A stretch of 64,000 bases of DNA from contig CAJNOP010000498.1 of NCBI GenBank assembly GCA_905250075.1, positions 74,524-138,523 on the forward strand, read 5' to 3'. Made by a program: the position numbers and the translations under genes. This DNA comes from Rotaria sp. Silwood1 (Eukaryota > Rotifera > Eurotatoria > Philodinida > Philodinidae). The stretch's first letter is position 1; each line of letters begins with the position of its first letter. Below are positions 56,301-64,000 of this stretch, piece after piece. Below the pieces are notes generated by a model that saw only the letters and a list, made by a program, of their open reading frames with translations, had not been told where the DNA came from and did not search any database.

Positions 56301-58408
56301 ATAAATGAATTAAAACAATCTGAACATTCATCAATAAATAGTGAATATGGTGAAGATTTTTCTGAAGTTAGTCATTCACCAATACATACTTCAGTAAAAA
56401 TTCAAACAAATGATATTGAATCAATAGAAGATGATATTCATAATAAATCTTTAAAACATGATTCAAATAAAAGTTCATCATCAAAAACAAGTGATGATGA
56501 ACAATCTGAAATACTTGTACTTAATATAAAATCTACAAATAATATATTAGAACAACAAGATAATAAAGATAAATTATCAACATTACCATCACAAACATTA
56601 TTAATTTCAAAAAAAATTGAATCTGATAATACAACACATGATATTAATGAAAATGATCAAGGTAATAAACATCTTGAACAAGATAATAAAATAGATAAAT
56701 TAACTGAAATATTAGTTCGAACATTTATCGATGAAGCTATTGAACATGGAAAACAAATTCAAAATTCATTAACTAAAGAAGCTAGTGAATGGATACCAGC
56801 TGAAGATGTAATTAGTGAAGAAAATAATAAACAAATATTAACTAATCATGAAGAAGAAATAGAGTAAGGAAAATAATGGAATAAAAATATATTTGTATTC
56901 GTTTTTTAAGTAATGAGATACCAACATTTTCAAAGGAACCAGATGGTCTTGATCAATCTGATACAACAACAAATGAAACTAATGATGATGTAGGAAAATT
57001 GTTTTTTTTTGTATCTTTGAAATTTTTATGTTTCTTTTTTTTTTAGGAAGAACTTATGCTTGATCTAGCTCGACTTGTTGATGATAAACGTAAGTATTGA
57101 ATAATATTTTATTGATAGTTGATTGAAAAGTACTAGTTTAGTTTTGATTCGCATTTTGTGAACTATAGCTTTTTTTTCCTATAAGCTTCTATCAACATAA
57201 TTATAAAAAACTTTACAATTTACATAAGCCCCTTTTTAATAGAATGACAATGTCGTAGGTTATATCAAAATAGTCTATTTATGGAATACTTAATCCAAAA
57301 GTTCATGTGCATCAAAACAGTACGACACTATTTAAAGATTGATTATTAGTTTTTTTTTTGATGATGAAGAGTTCACTTATGATTATAATAATTATATAAA
57401 ATTTTCAAGGTTTATTATTCGATATTCATAGTTTATTTTAAGAAATATTTTATATTTGACGCATTATAATTATTATTTAAATAAATTTCATGACTTTATA
57501 CTATTTGAAAAAAAAAATTCATTTTACAGCTGTTCATTAATGAAATGAGTTATATGTTTTTTTTTTTTTTCTTTTAATTAATTTAATTTCAGTTGATGAA
57601 ACACGTGATACAAGTCCACGAAAATCTCTTGATAAAGAATCTACTATACAAGTTGATGATGATAGAATAAAAAGTATTATTGAAGAATCTACTAAAACTA
57701 TTAATGAAGAACCAATTAAACCTGTTGTTTCACATACACGTGAACAAGTTATTCAATTATGTCATGAAGCATTAATAATTTTATATAATCAAAATAATGA
57801 TTTTTCTGATCGATTAACTATCAATCGAACAATACCTGATTCATATTTTAATTATGAACAACAAGGTTACAATAAAAAAAACTTTATTTTGTTGTATTTC
57901 TATTTATTTTTTTTGTTTTATTAAATTAGATTCTGATAATGAAGATATTCAACGTAGTCATCATGCTTATTATCGAATGATATTTGATTTATGTGTTGAA
58001 CTTTTATGTGAAATGTATTCACCAAATGTTCGAATAACAAAATATCCTGAATGGCAAAAAACAAAATTAATTCGTAAACGTTTTTATCGTTCACATAAAC
58101 CAAATAATATTAATGAAGCTGAATATTTTATTCAAAAAAAAATTTTAGAAATCTTAAATTTAATTCCAAATCATATAACATATCCAAAATGGCGTATATC
58201 ATCAATAGGACGACATTCTGATACAGAACAATTTGAAAATGTTCTTGATGAAGAATTACGTCGTACAGAAAGTCAATGGATTGATTATGAAGATGATTGT
58301 TTAAGAATTAAATTTGATATAGCTGAATATATATTTGATCGTTTATTACAAGAAACATTAACAGAATGTTTTCATATTGTTAATAAACGATTAGTTTTTG
58401 AGCAGTAA
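44343..58408 (+). CDS. CEP350: CEP350-like centrosomal protein
   Basis: Predicted 1702-aa centriole/centrosome protein; CEP350 recruits FOP and CEP19, stabilises centriolar microtubules and supports ciliogenesis. The 26 exons are 44343-44691, 45961-46278, 46339-46416, 46467-46583, 46636-46818, 47760-47822, 47890-48092, 48153-48328, 48379-48428, 48501-48608, 49711-49982, 50045-50135, 50943-51319, 51378-51421, 51476-51652, 52890-53008, 54501-54666, 54714-54766, 54836-54990, 55056-55193, 55256-55428, 56039-56863, 56911-56989, 57047-57089, 57593-57865, 57930-58408. Matches to human CEP350: the N-terminal SWKTYYDAKKILRQTEQRL, the coiled coil DLERRVRAYREQLKAKK (about 985-1030), EYGEDFSEVS, DKLTEILVRTFIDEA, and the C-terminal block ending ESQWIDYEDDCLRIK. 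An IQ motif (609-620) is present; a CAP-Gly domain was not found. Introns 1, 5, 12 and 16 hold palindromic elements. A later Met at 44352 is also possible. AATAAA at 58740-58745. Confidence 0.9.
45008..45599. mobile_element. 592-bp palindromic element in CEP350 intron 1
   Basis: Arms of about 255 bp are strong reverse complements; the ends read CAGGGTGTAATATAACC, mirrored as GGTTATATTACACCTTG. A C-rich stretch near the left end is mirrored by a run of at least ten G near 45565. No coding capacity. Confidence 0.75.
46904..47667. mobile_element. 764-bp TA-flanked inverted-repeat element, intron 5
   Basis: Ends CAGTGAGGGCTC and the mirrored GAGCCCACACTG are flanked by TA (46902-46903 and 47668-47669). 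Arms of about 200 bp (46904-47105 and 47470-47667) are reverse complements. The loop contains a TTAATTAA-rich simple region. No protein encoded. Confidence 0.75.
48609..49710 (+). other. CEP350 intron 10, no recognisable content
   Basis: A 1102-bp AT-rich intron. I found no inverted repeat, tandem repeat or coding exon in it. It is one of only three introns over 700 bp in the window without a foldback element or nested gene. Confidence 0.5.
50235..50864. mobile_element. 630-bp TA-flanked element in CEP350 intron 12
   Basis: Ends GAGCCCGTCGGGT are inverted repeats flanked by TA (50233-50234 and 50865-50866). Subterminal GC-rich blocks (GGACCCGG-like) are mirrored too. The interior shares a TTTTCAGCTCAA segment and surrounding sequence with 38397-39336. 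Confidence 0.72.
52192..52197 (-). promoter_or_regulatory. Poly(A) signal of nested gene
   Basis: AATAAA on the minus strand, 21 nt downstream of the stop codon of the nested gene. It supports independent antisense transcription. Confidence 0.65.
52218..52550 (-). CDS. Secreted, neuropeptide-precursor-like protein (nested)
   Basis: Single-exon 110-aa reading frame lying antisense inside CEP350 intron 15. It begins with a textbook signal peptide (MASLNRYNLILLIALNMSLC and on to about residue 26). The remainder is polar, has no cysteine and contains one dibasic site, K90-R91, followed by the 19-residue C-terminal peptide SKLNLHTNLNLPRYLRSID. A single prohormone-convertase site in a short Cys-free secreted chain suggests a neuropeptide or peptide-hormone precursor, but I do not recognise the family and no amidation Gly follows. 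An in-frame Met 16 codons upstream (52598) is possible, but a TATA box at 52611-52619 places the transcription start near 52583, which favours Met at 52550. Confidence 0.6.
   Translation of the reverse strand: MASLNRYNLILLIALNMSLCLLVHTGSIHRPSLYDEELLAMIDSNGLSNNAYDNSNHNERQGTNLYPLLLSLANDDNTFQQTINNHRDIKRSKLNLHTNLNLPRYLRSID
52611..52619 (-). promoter_or_regulatory. TATA box of nested gene
   Basis: TATATATAA on the minus strand, 61 nt upstream of the ATG at 52550. With the usual TATA-to-start distance of about 30 nt it excludes the upstream Met at 52598 from the mRNA and so decides the start. A GA-rich run lies just upstream (52646-52671). Confidence 0.55.
52646..52671. repeat. GA-rich simple repeat
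   Basis: GAGAGAGAGAGAGAAAGAGAAAGAGAG-type run about 30 nt upstream of the TATA box of the nested gene. GAGA-type tracts are common in animal promoters; a regulatory role here is only inferred. Confidence 0.7.
54065..54271. mobile_element. 207-bp G-tract element in CEP350 intron 16
   Basis: Ends CAGGCTTCCCGATTG and the mirrored CAATCGGAAACCTTG bound a unit with a run of ten G near 54080 and CTAGCCCCTCC just inside. A TTTCTGCC-type motif recurs in both orientations. The AAAACAATCGG terminus and G tract match the design of 36488-36890. Confidence 0.62.
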
Positions 58409-58950
58409 ATAGTACAGATCTTTAAAATTTTTTGGACAAAATAATCAATTACTTTATGTGAAATCTTTATTTATTCTAGAGAAAAATATTTTGTTTTTTT
58501 TTTTTGTAAATTCTTTGTTATGATGTACGTGTCAATTTCTTCTTCTTCTTTTTTTCATGAGACAATTCATATTTTTTGGCTTTTTGTTATTTTGTTTGTT
58601 TTGATCTAGTACAGAATTTGTGTGTGAAAATAAGACATGTTTTTTTTTCTTTTTCTTTTTACACGTGTGTTGTTTGCGTGTGTACTGACTAAAACTTATT
58701 TGGTTTATTCAAATGGATAGGACAATCAGAAAAATAATTAATAAATAAATCTATACATATATGAATTTTATTAATGATTTAATTTGTAAGGAAACAAGTA
58801 ATAATCAATAACTTATGAAAATGTTTTAATTTTAATTGTTATTCTTATTGGCGCCTGAAAGAATTTTAAGTAATCATCAGTTAATATTTTTTGGTATTCG
58901 ACAATTAGAATTTTATTAATTTTTTTTTTTGTTGACTGTTACATAATAAG
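58409..58950. other. CEP350 3' UTR and PR/SET gene upstream region
   Basis: T-rich UTR-like sequence with AATAAA at 58740-58745, then about 200 bp of AT-rich sequence before the predicted start of the PR/SET gene. No other feature. Confidence 0.55.
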
Positions 58951-60213
58951 ATGATTAGACCAGAAAAAACCAGTATTTTTTCTTAAGAGTACAAGATTAT
59001 TTCAAAAAATTTTTTTCTTCCTATTTTTTATTTGCAAAGAACATAATCATCAAAGAACAAAACATATTACAGATTCTTTTCCAATCTCAAAATCAAATTT
59101 TGGTGAACGAAATATTCGACCAAGAAAACGTTTGTTAAACGATGATTATCTATGTAAGATTTAAATAATATTCAATATGTTTTATTGGTATTTGAATAAA
59201 AGATTGTGATAATTGTCAAAAATACAGTCATGGGTTATGTCCACAAGGATGTCAAACTTATGAATCTAATCATCAAGTAAATAAATTTAATCTCTTTTTC
59301 ACTGTACATATAAAGATCTTTCTGTCTACTTCTAAAAATAGGCTGATCATGCTAAAAATACTGTACCTGTTGGAATAAAAATTTCTACTTCAAATATTCC
59401 AACTGCTGGATTAGGTGTATTTGCTATTAAAGAATTTCCTAAAAATACATTTTTCGGACCATATACTGGTGAACGACAGAGATCAACTGAACGAGCTAAT
59501 AAATCTGGTTATGTAATTTATCAAGAAAAATATTTGAAAGAAATTAAATTTGTTTATCATAGGCATGGACGATTGAAGATGCTGAAGGTAATGTTTATAA
59601 TTATATAGATGCTAGTAATCCAAGTCATAGTAATTGGCTTAGGTAAAATAAGAAAGATTATTGATTGATCGATTACTAATAAAAAAAAAAGATTTCTTAG
59701 ATATGTGAATTGTCCAATGAGACAAGTAGATGAAAATTTGATACCAGTTCAATTTAATGGTGAACTCTACTATCAAACATCACGTGATATAAAAGCAGGC
59801 GAAGAAGTAGAATAATTTTTCATTATAACAAAAATAATCTAGTTTTAATTGAATTTCATTTTCTAGTTATTTGTTTATTATGGTGAAGAGTAAGTTCTTT
59901 TTTATTCATATAATAATTCTATTATTGTATTATTCAAGATACGCTAGGGCACTTGGTATTAATTCGTTTGAACATTCCTCAAGTAAATAAATAAGACATA
60001 ATTAACTATTTCTATTTTTTTGAATATCTTCAAGTTGAAGAAAATCAAATGATTGTTTCACCATCACCTAAGTCAACTTTGTTATCTTCTTCAATTGCAC
60101 CACTGAAAAAAGAACAACAACAACAACAAATTAATTCATCAAAAAAGCGCAAAGGATCGAAAGAGACATTGTTGAACAATAAAACACGATATCTATGCCA
60201 TGTCACCAAATGA
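58951..60213 (+). CDS. PRDM9/PRDM11-like PR/SET-domain protein
   Basis: Predicted 270-aa protein from exons 58951-58972, 59040-59153, 59203-59276, 59342-59512, 59563-59642, 59701-59806, 59867-59889, 59939-59982, 60035-60213. It has the module found in PRDM9, PRDM7 and PRDM11: a basic lead-in to LLNDDYLYCDNCQ (a small zinc knuckle, C47, C50), then a PR/SET domain (about 75-210) with IPTAGLGVFAIKEF, FFGPYTGE, NWLRYVNCPM, LYYQTSRDI and LFVYYGEEYARALGI. Tyrosines Y178 and Y194 align with catalytic-pocket Tyr341 and Tyr357 of human PRDM9, so histone H3 methyltransferase activity is plausible. After the SET domain comes only a short polyQ/Lys-rich tail: no zinc-finger array, and no KRAB domain at the N-terminus. 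Exon 1 (22 nt) is the least certain part. Confidence 0.85.
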
Positions 60214-63200
60214 AATCATTTTTCTTGTTAAAAATTAAATTTTGTTTGAAACTAAATATTTTGCTCTCCATATATTCTAAGGTCATTCGAAGAAGAACAG
60301 ATTTTTTAACGAATATAAATATATATATTCCTATGATGTCATCTAATTTAGCGATTTTTTATAACGGAACTGAATTTTGAATTGTAATAGAATTCAGATG
60401 CAAGTGTTGTCCATTTTACTTTCATAGACAATCGATTGATTATCATTGTATTCATTCAAACTATCATCAAAAATTTTGTACAGTCATCCTCGAAGTTAAG
60501 CTCCACAAGACTCGTACATAATCAACAAATCGATGTCAATATTAAATATATGATTAACTTGAATTTGACATGATTGTAAAACTAGATTCGTCATTTGTAT
60601 AGTTTATGATTCGTCAAAACTCCTTCTGAACAGGTAAGCCAACTTTTCGTTGAGTATAGTTTAAAAAATTCTTTATAGTGCATCACTTAAATCAGAATTT
60701 TTATTTTGGTTCACATTAACACACTCATCAGTAGTTTAACCTTCTAATATTCAAAAACTAGAAATTGTTTTGGTTTTAAGAGGCCATACCAATGAGCAGA
60801 AGATTCATGTTCATCTAGATTCAATCCTTATTCAATACCTGATCAGTGCAAACATTTTCAAACTAATTAATATTTCTCCAATTTATTTGGTAAGCAGTGA
60901 TCGTTTGCTTTTTCGGACAGCATAAAATATTAGGACTAGACTTTGCTTCATTTGTGTTCGGTATGCTGTTGTATATTAATTGGTGAACTCGATAATTCCA
61001 TTTTTTTTTGCCAATGTTGTTCTCTTTTTCTTCTCTCTTGTAGGGTATGCACAAGTCTAGCCTTTTCTAAGTATTGAAGAAGATATTTTCGAATTTATTT
61101 GAAATGCACAGTGAGTTAGAATGATATTTGCAATTATTTTTACGAGACTTGAAGATAATTGGTGCCTCAATTTTTGAAAAAAAAACAAAAGATACCTAAG
61201 TTAAGAGACGTCACAGTAGTCAGACTGATAAAAAGATAGACTTTAGAGATATCCTCATACAATGTAGATCAAGGGTGTGGGTGTGGGTGTGTGCTTCACA
61301 ATGTATACCCACACCCATACCCTCGAAAACTTAAGGAAAGCGATACTAATTTCACAGTGGTACTTATTTTCGTTGTTTCAACAATGTTGAATGATTTTAT
61401 TTTATTGATCTACTGCTTGTCTTCTTTGTATTTGAATATTATATTCTTCAGTTCAGCTCTCTATCAATTCGATAAATAAAACAATCTTTTACAAAAAATA
61501 ATGTGAACCAAGGTAAGATGCATTTTCACGCGAAAGGCTCTTGAGCTTAATCAATTTATCAAGCAAATGAATGCTCAAACACCTTGATTACAACTAAACG
61601 TCGATGAACTTTGAATGTAAAATAAGTCTTACATTTTTTGCAATACATCCTATAGACTTGAAAAACGATAAGATGAGAAATATATCGGTGATTCATATTA
61701 TCATTGTTTGTGAAAAGACTGAATTTAAAATCAAATTAACTTGATTATCATTACTTCTCTTGTCATGTATCACAGGTGATTTAGTATTAATATGTTCATC
61801 TTTCGTCAATAATCTATTATGAGCCGAATTTGAATTCATGTCGTTATAGCAATTATTAAATGCAAATTATGCATACGATTCTAGTAGAAAGAAAGACAGT
61901 CCATTCTAGAATAGCACTCTCACTTTTCTTATTTTCTGATATTGCAAATCAAAAGAAATTTCTATCTAGTTTTTTATATTCGAGACACGGGTATGACGCA
62001 GCTGGTAAGGTGGTCTATGTACAATTTTTAAAAGGTAGGAAAAGAGGTTGAAAAGTTTCTTTTTGTTTCATTCTGCAATCCTTTTCAACAAAAAATGATT
62101 TTTACTTGGAAAAGAAGGAAATCTTTCAAAGATACGAGAAGGTGGTGAGACGTCCCATCCAATCGTCACATTCCTAGTTCGAGAGGAGAAATTTAAGTAT
62201 TTCGTGCTATTCTAACGTAAAAGAAATCAATACGAAACTTGAAAGAAAGTAACAAAAAATTGAATTAATTATTTATTTAGAAAAATATATTCTATGTTCT
62301 GAGTCAGCATTAATCTCACTTGCTTATAATATATAATTTTATAGCATTTAAGTTTTTTCTGTGATTCTTCCGAGGTAAGTCAAAGATGCAAAATGAAAGT
62401 CGTTCTCGACAGAAAAAAAATACATCTAATTTAACTTGGAATTTAATGCTAATTCCGAATATGTTATTTCTTTTGACGATAACTAATTGATGCCCCATTC
62501 TTTTTTCCATTTTCATATTTGATCAGCATAAATGATTTAGCTCTCTTAACAGCAACGAAGAAAATTTCAAAGAAAATCTTAGAATTGACTTTCACTTTTC
62601 TTATGAAACACAAGTTGCAAGGTGTGAATGTTGAACACAACGACAACCACACCTCATCTCACTCACAAAGCTCAAATAAATAAACTTTGCAAAAGGATAA
62701 AAAACGTTTTATTTGGTGTAAAATCTGATCATGCGAAGTATTTTAATTAAAGAGTAAAAATATCTGTGATATAAGCGTATTTAGCTATCTGTTAATAATA
62801 CATTCGATTTGTCCCATCGTACTACGCAAATTAATAAAGTTGCAAGTCATAGCACCAACTCAAGTGAAGTTAAGACTGTGACAACGAAAAAACCTTAAGT
62901 ACCGAGCAGATCGAGCGAAACTTTGAGACTAAAAAACAGTACAGTATCAAATATGAATGAAGGCAAAGAACCAAAAAAGAGTAGGATATCGGGGGTAACC
63001 TTTTCATCGCCCACATCCTTTCCATTGACTCATAATCGATATCGGGAAGTGATTATATTGCGCTCACTGACAAACATACAGAACGGAAAAAGAATATGCT
63101 TGGATTTTATCCAACTACTCTCTTTTCTTACACTTGGAAATATCCAAGAAAAAATCAAATCTTACCGTTTTTCCAATATCTAATAAATGTCAGCGATGAT

Positions 63201-64000
63201 ATTTATCATTCTTCACTGAATAACATGTATATTTATCTACAGCATCGTCTATGTATATAAATTGTGTGACAATGATCATAAGTCTCATACTCGACATACA
63301 TCATCATCATCGCACAATTTAAGTAAGTTACATACTAACAAATGTTTATTTTATTCTGAATATAAATAGACCTACCGATATTAATGCGATAAAAATAAAA
63401 AGAAAGTAACATTCATCTAGATTTTATTCAATACATCAATAATCAAAGTTAATAATTCGATACATGTATATTGTTAGCTATATTAAAATTCGAGTTGAGA
63501 TATATTCATACAATCGAAATTATTAAAGTCTAAATGAATAACGAACTTTTTTATTTATCTGAGCGAATTGCAAGGCAAAATATTCCGATTTATTCACTCG
63601 GCGTGATACAATCACGTCGTTTGGGCTTGCACATTCGAAAGTAATATTTTGTAGACTACTTGTCTGTACGATCGAATGTTTGTTGAGTTGTTGTATACGA
63701 CTCAGACATTTTTTTAATTAGATTGTAATGCATAAATTTGCATTTGTGTTGCTTAAAAACACGACCTTTATGATGATTATTTTTTCTTATGTCGATTGAA
63801 GTTGATCGTTGCATGACTTTATTTATAGTCGAATTTTAACTTTTTATACAAGATGAGTTATTATTAAAATTAAATCAAAGTATTCAATTTTGGTAGAATA
63901 ATCTTTATGAATATTCTATTTAGGAAAAAACATTCCTTTTTTTTCTAATTAACGAATGAAAATTGGTTATTAAATGAAAAATAAAAATGCGAAATTCAGA
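60214..64000. other. Non-coding downstream region
   Basis: No gene is supported. The short frames present lack family motifs and splice context. A 53-bp GT/CA hairpin occurs at about 61271-61323. The 60391-60518 stretch could encode a degenerate Cys/His segment (see findings). The rest is ordinary AT-rich sequence. Confidence 0.5.

Noticed and set aside
61271-61323. GTGGGTGTGGG and mirrored CCCACACCCATACCC hairpin, considered as a CRISPR or telomeric remnant
   Set aside because: It is a single short palindrome, with no array, no telomeric unit repeat and no terminal position. It is left as a simple-sequence hairpin.
62923-63183. 86-codon plus-strand frame near the right end, considered as a gene
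   Set aside because: No recognisable domain, no clear splice partner and composition like the surrounding AT-rich non-coding DNA.

Overview
This window is nuclear DNA of a ciliated invertebrate animal. It is AT-rich, most introns are 50-70 bp with GTAAGT-like donors and T-rich AG acceptors, and the proteins are clearly metazoan (FIP1L1, ArfGAP1, tryptophan 2,3-dioxygenase, BBOF1, NIPBL/SCC2, CEP350, a PRDM9-type PR/SET protein). Base composition and intron style fit a rotifer, possibly a bdelloid. That assignment is an inference from style, with no species-specific marker seen.

Layout. 1-4726: non-coding, with two palindromic elements and a CpG-bearing degenerate repeat. 4727-7542 (+): FIP1-like polyadenylation factor, 13 exons. 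7699-11515 (+): ArfGAP1, 4 exons, with a hAT-like GC-rich element in intron 1. 13549-15540 (+): tryptophan 2,3-dioxygenase, 7 exons. 16029-20680 (-): BBOF1, 10 exons, convergent with TDO and divergent from an unrecognised Ser/Asn-rich gene at 21334-22860 (+). 24631-37894 (+): NIPBL/SCC2 cohesin loader, 16 exons. 40902-41882 (-): a small single-EGF transmembrane protein. 42980-43052 (-): tRNA-Phe(GAA). 44343-58408 (+): CEP350, 26 exons, with a separate secreted-peptide gene on the opposite strand inside intron 15 (52218-52550). 58951-60213 (+): PRDM9/PRDM11-like PR/SET protein, 9 exons. 60214-64000: nothing supported.

Every multi-exon model was built by reading splice sites by eye. In each one the exon lengths sum to a multiple of three and the frame stays open, which is a strong internal check. 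Functions span mRNA 3' processing (FIP1), Golgi traffic (ArfGAP1), tryptophan catabolism (TDO), cohesin loading (NIPBL), and centriole and ciliary basal-body biology (BBOF1, CEP350). No operon-like joint function is evident.

The most striking feature is about twenty palindromic (foldback/MITE-like) elements without coding capacity. They sit both between genes and inside introns. Of 15 introns longer than 700 bp, 11 carry at least one such element, one carries the nested gene, and three show nothing I can recognise. Two elements have hAT-type ends with 8-bp target duplications, and several others are flanked by TA as in Tc1/mariner-type elements. Intron growth here therefore looks largely driven by foldback insertions, whose transcripts would form long hairpins.
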